IMG/VR virus record: IMGVR_UViG_3300037264_003213
Span: 17,848-81,847 of that record
Reading direction: 5' to 3' (one strand)
Origin: a virus
Length of the DNA stretch: 64,000 nt
Made by a program: the position numbers and the translations under genes. Below, piece by piece: positions 1-8,646 of this stretch. Under the pieces are notes generated by a model, which was not told the origin of the DNA, did no database searches, and saw nothing but the letters and a program-made list of their open reading frames with translations. Each line of letters begins with the position of its first letter. Position 1 is the first letter of the stretch.

Positions 1-1
1 A

Positions 2-1672
2 TTCCCAAGTATAGAAAGAGTATCATTTGACGTAGTTGTAGACTTGAGCATAGAACCTATTTGCTTCTGCGAACCACCAAGTTTTGCGCCAATTGGCATA
101 TCAGTAGATTTATCATTTGAGCCTGTTTGTTTCTGCGAACCACCAAGCTTCGATGTAATTAGCTTTGCGCCATTCCCAAACATTGAAAGAGTGTCTTTTG
201 ACGTAGATATTAATTTAAGCCTAGAGCCTGTTTGTTTCTGCGAACCACCAAGCTTCGATGTAATTAGCTTTGCGCCATTTCCAAGTATAGAAAGAGTATC
301 ATTTAACGTAGTTGTAGATTTGAGTATAGACCCTGTTTGCTTCTGTGAACCACCAAATTTTAATTGTATTAGTTTCTGTCCACTGCCAATATTTAATTGT
401 ATAAGCTTCTGTGCATTCCCAAGTATTGGTCCAGTTCACTTTGACGTAGATATTAATTTAAGCATAGAACCAGTTCGCTTTTGTGAACCACCAAACTTTC
501 AATGCATTAGTTTCTGCAATGTTCCAAACTTTAATGTAATTAGTTTTGCACCATTCCCAAGTATTGGTCCAGTTCACTTTGACGTAGATATTAATTTAAG
601 CCTAGAGCCAGTTCGCTTCTGCCAACCACCAAGCTTTCAATGTATTAGTTTCTGCAATGTTCCAAACTTTGATGTAATTAGTTTTGCACCATTCCCAAAT
701 ATTGGAAGGGTGTCTTTTGACGTAGATATTAATTTAAGCCTAGAGCCAGTTCGCTTCTGCCAACCACCAAGCTTTCAATGCATTAGTTTCTGTGAAGTGC
801 CAAGCTTTCAATGTATTAGTTTCTGCACACCGCCAAACTTTGACGTAATTAGCTTTGCGCCATTCCCAAACATTGAAAGGGTGTCATTTGACGTAGTGGT
901 AGATTTAAGCATAGAGCCAGTTTGCTTCTGTGAACCACCAAGTTTTAATGTAATTAGTTTTGCACCATTCCCAAGTATAGAAAGAGTATTATTTGACGTA
1001 GTTGTAGATTTGAGTATAGAACCTGTTTGCTTCTGTGAACCACCAAGTTTTGCGCCAATTGGCATATCAGTAGATTTAACATTTGAGCCTATTTGCTTCT
1101 GCCAACCACCAAGTTTTGCGCCAATTGGCATATCAGTAGATTTAACATTTGAGCCTATTTGCTTCTGCCAACCACCAAACTTTAATTGTATTAGTTTCTG
1201 TCCACCGCCAATATTTAATTGTATAAGCTTCTGTGCATTCCCAAGTATTGGTCCAGTTCACTTTGACGTAGATATTAATTTAAGCCTAGAGCCAGTTCGC
1301 TTTTGTGAACCACCAAGTTTTGCGTGCATTAATTTCTGCAATGTTCCAAACTTTAATTGTATAAGCTTCTGTGCATTCCCAAGTATTGGTCCAGTTCACT
1401 TTGACGTAGATATTAATTTAAGCCTAGAGCCAGTTCGCTTTTGTGAACCACCAAGCTTTAATTGTATTAGTTTCTGCAATGTTCCAAGCTTCGACACATG
1501 CATTAGTTTCTGTCCACCACCGACATTCCCGTGCATTGGTTTCTGTCCACCACCGACATTCCCGTGCATTGGTTTCTGTCCACTACCGACATTCCCGTGC
1601 ATTAACTTCTGTCCACTACCGACATTCCCGTGCATTAGTTTCTGTCCACCACCGACTATTATTGTAGATTGG
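2..1672 (+). repeat. Nested tandem DNA repeats inside the fibre gene
   Basis: Blocks of about 105 bp recur almost base for base (for example near 420, 560, 1240 and 1380), and a 33-bp unit is repeated in tandem from about 1500 to 1650. Silent as well as replacement differences separate copies, so the array seems to evolve by recombination plus point change. Confidence 0.85.
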
Positions 1673-2308
1673 GGGACACCACCTGTTGTACTTGTTAGTA
1701 TTATATGCCCAGAGACTACCCCTCCTGTTCCATTTGCGATGAGGGGAGGCTTCCAGGTCGGGCCAACGATGAGTCCACCTGATGAAGAAGACAGTAATAG
1801 CATTCCAATCACCTTGAATGAGTTATTGCCTTCGGAGATCAAATTGATTGTTCCGAAGATCGACAATATTAAAGTGATGCATGATATTCCAAAAGAAATT
1901 TTCTTGCGGGGTAATCTGCCAGAAGAAATTAGAATAATTGGGCCAAGTCAACCAATACCAGACGCCATTATTATTCGAGGTGATATTCCGAAGAGTATTG
2001 AACTCATTCATAGTTTTCCAGACAGGATTAAACTTGATGCTACTGATATTCCTCGCAAAATTTTGGTCGAGCCTGCACCTAATTTCCCAAGTGTTCTTAA
2101 ACTGGAAATAACAGGGATGCCGCAGACTCTACAGGTTACGGGCATACCAAAAACCATCGAAATTATTGAAAATATTCCAAGAACTATTCAATTAGTGATG
2201 CCTGAGAATCCAGAAGTAATAATGAAGTGGAACGGTATTCCAGTAGAATTAAAACCAAGTCCAGATTTAGAAAAATTGTTAGCTAACTTAGTTATTCCGC
2301 AGAGATAA
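2..2308 (+). CDS. Repeat-built Cys/Pro-rich probable fibre protein (5' end outside window)
   Basis: The frame is already open at the left edge, so the real start lies upstream; the in-frame TTG at 44 is not a convincing start. About 570 residues consist of 11-12-residue beta-strand-like units (type CISFCPPPTF) that combine into a ~35-residue module made of FDVISFAPFPS, IERVSFDVVVD and LSIEPVCFCEPP blocks. The last ~180 residues change to another short repeat of the form IPKxIxL. Cys is very frequent in the repeats and absent from the tail. No signal peptide or enzyme motif is visible. A short-period beta repeat of this length in a phage suggests an elongated fibre or other virion-surface protein; this is inference, and no family is recognised. 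Near-identical DNA repeats make the gene prone to unequal recombination. Confidence 0.7.
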   Translation, partial: FPSIERVSFDVVVDLSIEPICFCEPPSFAPIGISVDLSFEPVCFCEPPSFDVISFAPFPNIERVSFDVDINLSLEPVCFCEPPSFDVISFAPFPSIERVSFNVVVDLSIDPVCFCEPPNFNCISFCPLPIFNCISFCAFPSIGPVHFDVDINLSIEPVRFCEPPNFQCISFCNVPNFNVISFAPFPSIGPVHFDVDINLSLEPVRFCQPPSFQCISFCNVPNFDVISFAPFPNIGRVSFDVDINLSLEPVRFCQPPSFQCISFCEVPSFQCISFCTPPNFDVISFAPFPNIERVSFDVVVDLSIEPVCFCEPPSFNVISFAPFPSIERVLFDVVVDLSIEPVCFCEPPSFAPIGISVDLTFEPICFCQPPSFAPIGISVDLTFEPICFCQPPNFNCISFCPPPIFNCISFCAFPSIGPVHFDVDINLSLEPVRFCEPPSFACINFCNVPNFNCISFCAFPSIGPVHFDVDINLSLEPVRFCEPPSFNCISFCNVPSFDTCISFCPPPTFPCIGFCPPPTFPCIGFCPLPTFPCINFCPLPTFPCISFCPPPTIIVDWGTPPVVLVSIICPETTPPVPFAMRGGFQVGPTMSPPDEEDSNSIPITLNELLPSEIKLIVPKIDNIKVMHDIPKEIFLRGNLPEEIRIIGPSQPIPDAIIIRGDIPKSIELIHSFPDRIKLDATDIPRKILVEPAPNFPSVLKLEITGMPQTLQVTGIPKTIEIIENIPRTIQLVMPENPEVIMKWNGIPVELKPSPDLEKLLANLVIPQR

Positions 2309-2310
2309 AC

Positions 2311-3135
2311 ATGACAATTAAAAAACACATAAACAAGAATGAATATTGCTTGTCAAAGTCTGGCCATTGGGTTAGAAACTTTTCTAATCAATTTGTTAAA
2401 CCAATTGATATTAATGATATCACACCATTAGAAGATATAAAGTTGATACTTGAAAATGAATTCAAGAACAGTATAAAAAGATATCAAATTATGGAGGATA
2501 CGATACATGAGAAGGCAGTAATTATTGGGGACGGTTACGGGTTTGAGGAAAGTGTTAAAGCAATCGAAGACCTTCCGCCTGAAGTCATGGTAATCGGAGT
2601 GAATAAAGCCTTTGCCAAATGGACAAGCCAAAGGCGGCTCAATTACTATGTAGTAAATAATCCATATCAGGATTGTTTATACTATTATCCACAAATTATA
2701 ACATCATGGCCAACATGCATTGCATCAATAAGAACCAACGCTCATTTCTTGGAAATATATAAAGGTTTATTATATATTTACTCTCCTGTGAGTGGGGAGA
2801 TATACAGCGGGCCACATGACGAAAAAACTTACTTTGTTGATGATTATAGAAACTCTATTTGTGCTGCAATTGGGTTGTGTCACAAATTTAAAGTTAGAAA
2901 ATTAATGATGATGTCCACACTGGAAATGTATAAAGAGGAACGATCTGGAACGGTGTCTGTCAAGGATGGATTGTGGACTTATCCACAACAGAAAATAGCA
3001 CATGACTTAATCGACGCCAATCTTTATTGGATGCAAAAGGCAAAAATTGATGTAGGCTACACTAACTCAGGTCTAGATTATGAGTTTGCTACATATATAA
3101 ATCTAGCTGATTTGAAAAGGTTTTTTAATGGATAA
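2311..3135 (+). CDS. Hypothetical protein, possible DUF115/Maf-like Rossmann domain
   Basis: This 274-residue protein starts 2 bp after the fibre gene and overlaps the next gene by 8 bp. From about residue 68 it has a Rossmann-like start (AVIIGDGYGFEES followed by VIGVNKAF), which is reminiscent of the MAF/DUF115 glycosyltransferase-type proteins that act on surface glycans. The remainder is rich in aromatic residues and is not recognised. Placement after a probable fibre gene and near a GT9 gene would suit a role in glycan modification, but the family assignment is tentative. Confidence 0.45.
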   Translation: MTIKKHINKNEYCLSKSGHWVRNFSNQFVKPIDINDITPLEDIKLILENEFKNSIKRYQIMEDTIHEKAVIIGDGYGFEESVKAIEDLPPEVMVIGVNKAFAKWTSQRRLNYYVVNNPYQDCLYYYPQIITSWPTCIASIRTNAHFLEIYKGLLYIYSPVSGEIYSGPHDEKTYFVDDYRNSICAAIGLCHKFKVRKLMMMSTLEMYKEERSGTVSVKDGLWTYPQQKIAHDLIDANLYWMQKAKIDVGYTNSGLDYEFATYINLADLKRFFNG

Positions 3136-3445
3136 AAATAGTAGGAAGGAACCTAATTTTTCACTAAATGATTTTAGAAAGTGGATGGGCAAACAAAAAT
3201 TTGAATCTCGTAAACCAAAGTACCGAGGCTGCATTGTCGAGTCTAAACTAAGCTTGAAAAGGCTGGTAAGCAAGATGGACGTGGACCAAGGTGAGCTTTA
3301 CGAGATGGCCAAGGATTTCAAGCGTAGAGGTGGCACGATCCTTGAATGCGACAATGATAACATTCTGCTGGTAGAAGTTAGATCGGGCACATTTAGAATA
3401 CCAAAGTTCTTCGTTAGTGTTCTTAACTCATACGGCGAATCATAG
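3128..3445 (+). CDS. Hypothetical basic protein
   Basis: A 105-residue Lys/Arg-rich protein overlapping the preceding gene by 8 bp, which suggests translational coupling. The first 30 residues are polar and probably disordered; the second half reads as a compact alpha/beta domain. No family recognised. Its 3' end overlaps the convergent gene by 23 bp. Confidence 0.65.
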   Translation: MDKNSRKEPNFSLNDFRKWMGKQKFESRKPKYRGCIVESKLSLKRLVSKMDVDQGELYEMAKDFKRRGGTILECDNDNILLVEVRSGTFRIPKFFVSVLNSYGES

Positions 3446-3782
3446 TCTTATTTTTATTTAACTTAACTGCCACTACTTTTGATAGTTCTGACGCAGAAAA
3501 GTTAATCAGGGGAGTATTTGTTGATGGGGGCGCATTGACACCCCTTTTGTGTAATTTATCTCGCAACTGTAAATAATCATCAGCACTTTCGAGCCAAGGT
3601 TCCCATTCCATGCGGTGGCTTTCAATCACCTTCTCCAAATCAGTCCGCTCTTGAGAAGACATCCCTAATACGCCCAAATCCGATAGCCTTGACGCCTGAA
3701 ATTGATGTGTACTGATTACACTACCGATAACTTTAGCGTCTCCTTTATTCCTCTTGATGAGGTAAAGATACACTTTTCCCAT
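3423..3782 (-). CDS. Hypothetical protein
   Basis: A 119-residue protein. The start at 3782 is chosen because GGAG lies 7-8 nt upstream (MGKVYLYLIK); an upstream in-frame start at 3800 lacks such a site. The beginning looks like a beta-rich domain (KVYLYLIKRNKGDAKVIGS). No family recognised. It follows the small gene at 3745-3915 with a 38-bp overlap, so the two are probably co-transcribed. Confidence 0.6.
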   Translation of the reverse strand: MGKVYLYLIKRNKGDAKVIGSVISTHQFQASRLSDLGVLGMSSQERTDLEKVIESHRMEWEPWLESADDYLQLRDKLHKRGVNAPPSTNTPLINFSASELSKVVAVKLNKNKTMIRRMS

Positions 3783-3915
3783 ATTTTTTCTCCAAAACAA
3801 CCTTAAAGAAAATCTCTAACACCATTTTACTATGATAGTCAAAAGGTTCAAATTGCTTGAAGAAGCAATCAAAACTTTCATAAGCTAGTTTAGTTTTTTC
3901 TTGAGATTCTGTCAT
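3745..3915 (-). CDS. Small hypothetical protein
   Basis: A 56-residue, probably helical protein starting MTESQEKTKLAYESF. Its ATG at 3915 overlaps the ATG of the divergent gene at 3914 within the palindrome CATG. Start codons at 3921 and 3930 are also possible. Not recognised. Confidence 0.45.
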   Translation of the reverse strand: MTESQEKTKLAYESFDCFFKQFEPFDYHSKMVLEIFFKVVLEKKYGKSVSLPHQEE

Positions 3916-4222
3916 GACCATACCTTTCACTCAATATCTAGATATTAAAGACAAGTATTGCCTGGCTTATTTTGGTGATGACAAAGAATTACTTTCCAAA
4001 ATGCTAGAAGCTAGGGAATATATCGAAAAAGAACTTAAAGGCTTAAAAATATTCATCGCCTGTAAGGATACATCAGTATTACAAGGCGAACGAAATATTA
4101 TTTTTGAGTCAACTATGCCTTATTTTAAAGGCAAAATAGCTCATATGTGTAATTTGGAAAAAAAAGAAGACTTAAAATCGCTTTTAGATGAATCAAAAAT
4201 ACCAATTCCTAAAGATTTCTAA
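3914..4222 (+). CDS. Hypothetical protein
   Basis: A 102-residue protein starting MTIPFTQYLDIKDK, with mixed alpha/beta character and two Cys residues. There is no Shine-Dalgarno site: the start codon shares two bases with the start of the divergent gene. No family recognised. Confidence 0.55.
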   Translation: MTIPFTQYLDIKDKYCLAYFGDDKELLSKMLEAREYIEKELKGLKIFIACKDTSVLQGERNIIFESTMPYFKGKIAHMCNLEKKEDLKSLLDESKIPIPKDF

Positions 4223-4290
4223 CAAGAAATTAAACAACAATTATATATACATTCAGACAGACAGACCAGACTAAACAAGGAGTCAGTTTA

Positions 4291-4893
4291 ATGAGTGTTT
4301 TTAAGGTACATTTAAATTACCCAGGCAAACAGGGTTATCTAGATTTTAACCCAGCAACAGCAAGCCCAGGCTTTTTAGGCAATCAGATGCAGCCTTCGAA
4401 GCAGCGCACTATGTTTTGCGCTGGCCCGAACAGAATTTATCGGGAATTATTCGACGGTCAGGTATTCACGGATTGCAACTATTGGAAGCGTTTTGCTTTC
4501 CCACAGGTTCCCCAGGAAACTGCTTTCATCGAAGTCCTAACAGATGACGGAAGTATTTACTCGGATATCCCAGGCGAAAACACCTTCCCAAAGGTTTTCT
4601 ATCCATATTCAGTTCTTGCAGCCGATACATTTGCAACCAATTTTATCGACATTGTTGGAACTTATGGTGCAGCAGCAACATTCGTTCAGATTACCAACTT
4701 AGGCACTATTGCTAACCAGGACATTACTGTTCAGCTTAACGGCGACGTTTCAGCAGTTATGTTACTAGCAAACGGCGATACACAGGTTTTCAATGCTGGT
4801 GACTTGGCAGTAACCAAGCTAGCATTTGACGGTGGCGTAGCAACAACCACACTACAGATCGTTCTATCCCTAACAGTTCAGTGCAACAGCTAA
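4291..4893 (+). CDS. Probable abundant virion protein
   Basis: A 200-residue protein with the strongest translation signal of the region (AAGGAG 7-8 nt before ATG) and its own rho-independent terminator right after the stop, so it is a monocistronic, probably highly expressed unit. The C-terminal half is beta-rich with Thr/Val/Ala-rich strands (DITVQLNGD, TTLQIVLSLTVQ), like an Ig-type or decoration-protein domain. Codon choice resembles that of the major capsid gene. A head decoration or tail structural role is inferred from expression signals and composition; no family is recognised. Confidence 0.65.
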   Translation: MSVFKVHLNYPGKQGYLDFNPATASPGFLGNQMQPSKQRTMFCAGPNRIYRELFDGQVFTDCNYWKRFAFPQVPQETAFIEVLTDDGSIYSDIPGENTFPKVFYPYSVLAADTFATNFIDIVGTYGAAATFVQITNLGTIANQDITVQLNGDVSAVMLLANGDTQVFNAGDLAVTKLAFDGGVATTTLQIVLSLTVQCNS

Positions 4894-4910
4894 TAGGATT
4901 TAATCCGAAA

Positions 4911-4944
4911 AATAAGCCACCTAATTAGGTGGCTTATTTTTTTT
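4911..4944 (+). terminator. Rho-independent terminator
   Basis: A perfect 28-bp palindrome (core AAGCCACCTAATTAGGTGGCTT is continuous with flanking AAT/ATT) is followed by a run of T. It ends the transcript of the 4291-4893 gene. Confidence 0.9.
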
Positions 4945-4957
4945 ACTATATTAGTTC

Positions 4958-5971
4958 ATGATACTAGGATTAAAAAAGAAACCAAAGCCAGTAGAAAATA
5001 CCTTGCGAAGCTTCTATGACAAACGCAATAAAATACTACTTATTCGTGACGCAAGGGGCATTGGTGACATTTTGAATTGCAGGATGTTATTCAAAAATTT
5101 CAAAGATCAATGCCCTGATTTACACCTGACATTCGCTTGCTTCCCTCAATACGCGGAATTGGTGCAAGACCACCCTTATCTGGATGCCGTCATTGCTATT
5201 AAAGACATAAACAAAAACGACTACATGACTTCGTATGATATCAGCAAATGCTGTATTCAGTATGAATCCAAGGAAATGAGCAGGAACGTCAAGCATCGAG
5301 CAGAAATATGGGCAGATTTTTGCGGCATTAAGCTGGAAGATCACAACATGCATTTACCATATATCAGCAAAGAAAAAATGCTCGAAGGAAGATCGGTAAT
5401 AAACAATCTAACCAAGAAAAAGAGCGTATTTTTCTCACCGTTGGCATTCGAAAATCTAAGGTCTTTGCCCGCCGACCTAATAAAAGAGACGGTAAAGCTA
5501 CTCAGAAACAAAGGGCTATTTGTTTATTCGGCACATAATGCTCCTTTAGAGCAATTGTCCAGCTTGGGAGTTCCTGTGTTGATAGGCAAGTCAGTATCGG
5601 ATTGGATGAGTTTTATTCATGCGGCGGATTACGTTGTAACGGTAGATACTTCGAATTTCCATTATGCGGGAGCTATTGGCAAGCCAATGACAGGTATTTT
5701 TACACACGTTGACGGAAAATTAAGGGGTAAATTTTACGACTTTATCCTGGTGCAGCATCATAGAAATAATGGGAATTGGCCTTGCGGTGGCCCTTGTTAT
5801 AATTATTTATATTGTTCACATCCTAACTGTGTCGAACCAATTATTGGTCCGAATAACCAAAGAACGCCATTAGGATTACGTCCATGTTTAACAGAATTAA
5901 CTATAGAAATGATTCAAGAAGGTATTAACTCTATGTTGAAGAAATGGCCTTTGCAATTAAGCATGGATTAA
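4958..5971 (+). CDS. GT9-type (heptosyltransferase-like) glycosyltransferase
   Basis: A 337-residue GT-B protein. The N-terminal domain opens with ILLIRDARGIGDILNC, the glycine-rich start typical of ADP-heptose:LPS heptosyltransferases (GT9). The C-terminal domain has SVFFSPLAFENLRSLP, then VLIGKSVSDWMSFIHAADYV and VTVDTSNFHYAGAIGKP, the usual donor-binding region of GT9 with the D-T/S-x-x-x-H-x-A-G-A signature. Family members add heptose or other sugars to surface glycans. The start lies 14 bp behind the terminator, with an ACTATATTAG stretch close to the ATG and no Shine-Dalgarno site. Donor and acceptor are unknown. Confidence 0.85.
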   Translation: MILGLKKKPKPVENTLRSFYDKRNKILLIRDARGIGDILNCRMLFKNFKDQCPDLHLTFACFPQYAELVQDHPYLDAVIAIKDINKNDYMTSYDISKCCIQYESKEMSRNVKHRAEIWADFCGIKLEDHNMHLPYISKEKMLEGRSVINNLTKKKSVFFSPLAFENLRSLPADLIKETVKLLRNKGLFVYSAHNAPLEQLSSLGVPVLIGKSVSDWMSFIHAADYVVTVDTSNFHYAGAIGKPMTGIFTHVDGKLRGKFYDFILVQHHRNNGNWPCGGPCYNYLYCSHPNCVEPIIGPNNQRTPLGLRPCLTELTIEMIQEGINSMLKKWPLQLSMD

Positions 5972-6533
5972 TGTTTTTTTTATTACAAAATTCTTTGACT
6001 AATGACGCTAGAGAATTAACAAAAACCTCTTCTGAAATTACTTGGTGTAAAAGACAATTAAATTTTTTACCAATTTGTCTATTTTCAATATCCCCCCTCC
6101 TTGCAGAGTTGTCAGACTGGGGGATTATTCTTAGATTTGATAATTCATAATTACCTTCAGAATCCATACGGTCAACACTAGGACGAACACCAGGGTTATC
6201 TTGCATAAATTTAGTTATTTCTGGAACCGCCCACTCCATAAATTCAGGACGAATAATTTTAAGTTTTACATTTTTATAACTAGGATATACTTCTTCATTA
6301 CTTGTCCTTCTTACCATTCCCCGCCATGCTGTTGCTGCTTTGCCATACGGCGTTGAATTTATTTTTTTTGCGCGTTTCCTTTTAGACGCTTTGCCATTTT
6401 CAGTTCTAACGTAATTTCTAACATCTTGCAAAAGACATATTTTACACCTACTTGTTTTACCATCACCAGCACGCTTGTCAGTAAAAAATTCATTTAAATT
6501 TTTACTTATTTTACATTTGGTACATTTTTTCAT
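5931..6533 (-). CDS. HNH-type homing endonuclease with N-terminal zinc ribbon
   Basis: A 200-residue protein with a zinc ribbon at the N terminus (CTKCKISKNLNEFF then CKIC) and a central HNH-like core (SVDRMDSEGNYELSNLRII, followed by N-S-A-R-R), the arrangement of free-standing phage HNH homing endonucleases. The start at 6533 is preferred over 6569, because a near-consensus sigma70 promoter lies immediately upstream. It overlaps the convergent GT9 gene by 41 bp. Such genes behave as mobile intruders; the target site is unknown. Confidence 0.8.
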   Translation of the reverse strand: MKKCTKCKISKNLNEFFTDKRAGDGKTSRCKICLLQDVRNYVRTENGKASKRKRAKKINSTPYGKAATAWRGMVRRTSNEEVYPSYKNVKLKIIRPEFMEWAVPEITKFMQDNPGVRPSVDRMDSEGNYELSNLRIIPQSDNSARRGDIENRQIGKKFNCLLHQVISEEVFVNSLASLVKEFCNKKNINPCLIAKAISST

Positions 6534-6540
6534 AATATGA

Positions 6541-6569
6541 AGTATATACGCAATTTCAAAAACTGTCAA
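6541..6569 (-). promoter_or_regulatory. Sigma70-like promoter of the HNH gene
   Basis: On the minus strand TTGACA, a 17-bp spacer and TATACT are read. The expected transcription start falls within about 1-3 nt of the ATG at 6533, which would give a leaderless mRNA. Confidence 0.7.
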
Positions 6570-6625
6570 TATCTAAAATTGGCATTTTGAAATTTTTATT
6601 TTAAAAATTAACTATATAATTAGTT

Positions 6626-6862
6626 ATGGGAGATTTAATAAGGCCCACTAAAATTCGTGTGGTAACTAGAGAAGGAGAATGTCAGTTAAATATAACAATA
6701 GACCTGAACATTAACCTGAATACTGGTACTGTCGATTTACAATCCGCTCAAGCCAACAAAATAGAGAAACCAATAGAAGATGAAGATAAGACAGTTTGGG
6801 CCATACCGACTTTCAAATCAGAAGACAAAGTAAAGTTTGGTAAAAGAAAAGAACAGGAGTAA
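6626..6862 (+). CDS. Hypothetical protein
   Basis: A 78-residue protein with a beta-rich first half (TKIRVVTREGECQLNITIDL) and a charged tail. The ATG is preceded by CTATATAATTAGTT and no Shine-Dalgarno site. The following gene is a GIY-YIG endonuclease inserted before the actin-like gene. Not recognised. Confidence 0.6.
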   Translation: MGDLIRPTKIRVVTREGECQLNITIDLNINLNTGTVDLQSAQANKIEKPIEDEDKTVWAIPTFKSEDKVKFGKRKEQE

Positions 6863-6912
6863 GATTCCCAAATAATTTCAGTTTTGGTAAAATGAAAGAA
6901 AAGGAGTGAAAA

Positions 6913-7629
6913 ATGATAGGAATATACGGCATTAAAAACAAGGTAAATCTGAAAACTTATGTTGGACAAAGCATTACAATACCATATCGTTTTACAATTC
7001 ATCAAAAACATCTAATGGAAAACCGCCACTTTAATTCATGTTTGCAAGAAGAGTTCAATCAATTTGGAATAAATAATTTTGATTTCTTGGTTTTAGAAAA
7101 ATGTCAGGATGATCTTCTTGATGAAAAAGAAAAGCAATGGATAAAGGAATTAAGAGAAACAACTGGCGTATATAACGTAAGAGCAGGAGGAGAGAATTTA
7201 AGGGGAAACAATAACCCATTTTTTGGTAAGAAACACACAGATGAGGCTAAGAATAAAATGTCCGTAAGTAAATCAAAAATGTATGTCGGCTCAAATAATC
7301 CAAACTATGGAAAACAACAAACGCATAGCACAAAATTAAAAATGGCAATAAATAATAGTGGCACAAAATTAAATCCTGATAAGGTTCTAGAAATTAAAAA
7401 TTGTTTACTTGCTGGAGAAGACCATTTATTCATAGCAAATAAATACAAAATAAGTAGAACTGTAATTACCAGAATTTCTAACGGCACAAGATGGAGTAAT
7501 ATAACTGGAGGACCAGTTATGCCAGTTGTTTACAATGATGCTGGAATAAGACAATTATCCACCACTCATAAAATGAGAATAGGGAAATCTCATCAAGGAA
7601 TGAAATACAAAAGAAAGGTGGTAATATAA
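6913..7629 (+). CDS. GIY-YIG homing endonuclease (Seg-like) with NUMOD3 and HTH
   Basis: A 238-residue protein. It opens with GIYGIKNKVNLKTYVGQS, the GIY...YVG catalytic signature, and has the downstream Glu-rich helix of the family (LLDEKEKQWI). Two NUMOD3 DNA-binding repeats follow (NNPFFGKKHTDEAKNKMS and NPNYGKQQTHSTKLKM), then a helix-turn-helix-like segment (FIANKYKISRTVITRISNG). This is the layout of free-standing phage homing endonucleases. An AAGGAG site lies 6 nt before the ATG. The stop abuts the actin-like gene, whose RBS lies within the end of this gene. Confidence 0.9.
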   Translation: MIGIYGIKNKVNLKTYVGQSITIPYRFTIHQKHLMENRHFNSCLQEEFNQFGINNFDFLVLEKCQDDLLDEKEKQWIKELRETTGVYNVRAGGENLRGNNNPFFGKKHTDEAKNKMSVSKSKMYVGSNNPNYGKQQTHSTKLKMAINNSGTKLNPDKVLEIKNCLLAGEDHLFIANKYKISRTVITRISNGTRWSNITGGPVMPVVYNDAGIRQLSTTHKMRIGKSHQGMKYKRKVVI

Positions 7630-8646
7630 ATGCCATGTGGTTTTGATGCTGGAACCTACAATCTTGTGTGCTGCACAAGGGATGACAAGAAAAACTTCGT
7701 TTACGACCGAGAAGTAAATGCATTCTTGGAAATACCACTAGAAGATCGTTTGGTTTTCCAAATGATGAAAACAGTCGGTGTGCCGTTAATCGAAAGAGAA
7801 AAGACAAAGAAAGCTTATGCTCTTGGCGAGAAAGCGGTTCGCATGGCTTATACATTGGCGCAACTGGAACTTAAACGACCAATGCGAGACGGCTGTGTAA
7901 ATTCAAAAGAAAAAGAAGCTTACGAAGTCATGAGTATTATGATTCATAGCTTGTTAGAAGGCAACGTTAATAGTCCCAATGACGTGCTTTATTACAGCGT
8001 GCCAGCTAACGCAATTAACGAAGAAACTGACACTGAATTCCACACAAAAGTCTTGGAGTCTATCTTTATGGCTTATGAATCCGACAACAAATACAAGGTA
8101 AAAGCTTTACCAATTAACGAAGGCTTAGCTCTTGTTTATGCAGAACTCAAAGCTGACAACTACACGGGTATTGGTATTTCTTTCGGAGCAGGCATGGTTA
8201 ATCTATGCTTCTCTATGTTCGGTGTTCCTGTATTCACATTTGCAATCGTCAATAGTGGTGACTGGATTGACAAAATGGCAGCAAAGGCCACTGGCGAAAG
8301 TACCACCTTCATAAACCAAGAAAAAACTAAAATCAATCTAAACGTTGAGCCAACCAACTTGGTTGAGCGCGCTATTCAGACTCAATATAGAATCATGATC
8401 GAAAAGACCGTTAATGTCATTAAGAAAGGTTTAAGTGAAGTGGGCAAGAAGGCACGCTCAGACATGCCTGTTAATATTGTCATAGCGGGCGGCACCTCTT
8501 TGCCAATAGGATTTGATACGTTGTTTAGAGATATAATTAAGCAGGCAGAACTTCCAATCCAGATTGGGACTATTGTAAGACCAGATGATCCATTATTTAG
8601 CGTTGCCAGGGGATGCTTGGTAGCAGCGGAGAATTCTTTGCAATGA
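7630..8646 (+). CDS. Actin-like ATPase (ParM/MreB/Hsp70 superfamily)
   Basis: A 338-residue protein with the five-motif layout of the actin superfamily. Phosphate-1 is GFDAGTYNLVC at residues 4-14. Phosphate-2 is GIGISFGAGMVNLCF near residue 180, followed by SGDWIDKMA. The adenosine motif is NIVIAGGTSLPIGF near residue 280. The length fits ParM/MreB-type filaments rather than DnaK. Phage actins can move or position DNA or capsids; the role here is unknown. An AAAGG site precedes the ATG. Confidence is high for the fold and moderate for filament formation. Confidence 0.85.
   Translation: MPCGFDAGTYNLVCCTRDDKKNFVYDREVNAFLEIPLEDRLVFQMMKTVGVPLIEREKTKKAYALGEKAVRMAYTLAQLELKRPMRDGCVNSKEKEAYEVMSIMIHSLLEGNVNSPNDVLYYSVPANAINEETDTEFHTKVLESIFMAYESDNKYKVKALPINEGLALVYAELKADNYTGIGISFGAGMVNLCFSMFGVPVFTFAIVNSGDWIDKMAAKATGESTTFINQEKTKINLNVEPTNLVERAIQTQYRIMIEKTVNVIKKGLSEVGKKARSDMPVNIVIAGGTSLPIGFDTLFRDIIKQAELPIQIGTIVRPDDPLFSVARGCLVAAENSLQ

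Noticed and set aside
44-46. TTG at 44 as the start of the fibre gene
   Set aside because: The same repeat frame continues upstream to the window edge, so the gene simply begins outside.
808-1866. Long antisense frames opposite the fibre gene (minus strand near 808-1131 and 1396-1866)
   Set aside because: They are mirror products of the repeat array on the + strand, have no RBS and no recognisable domains.
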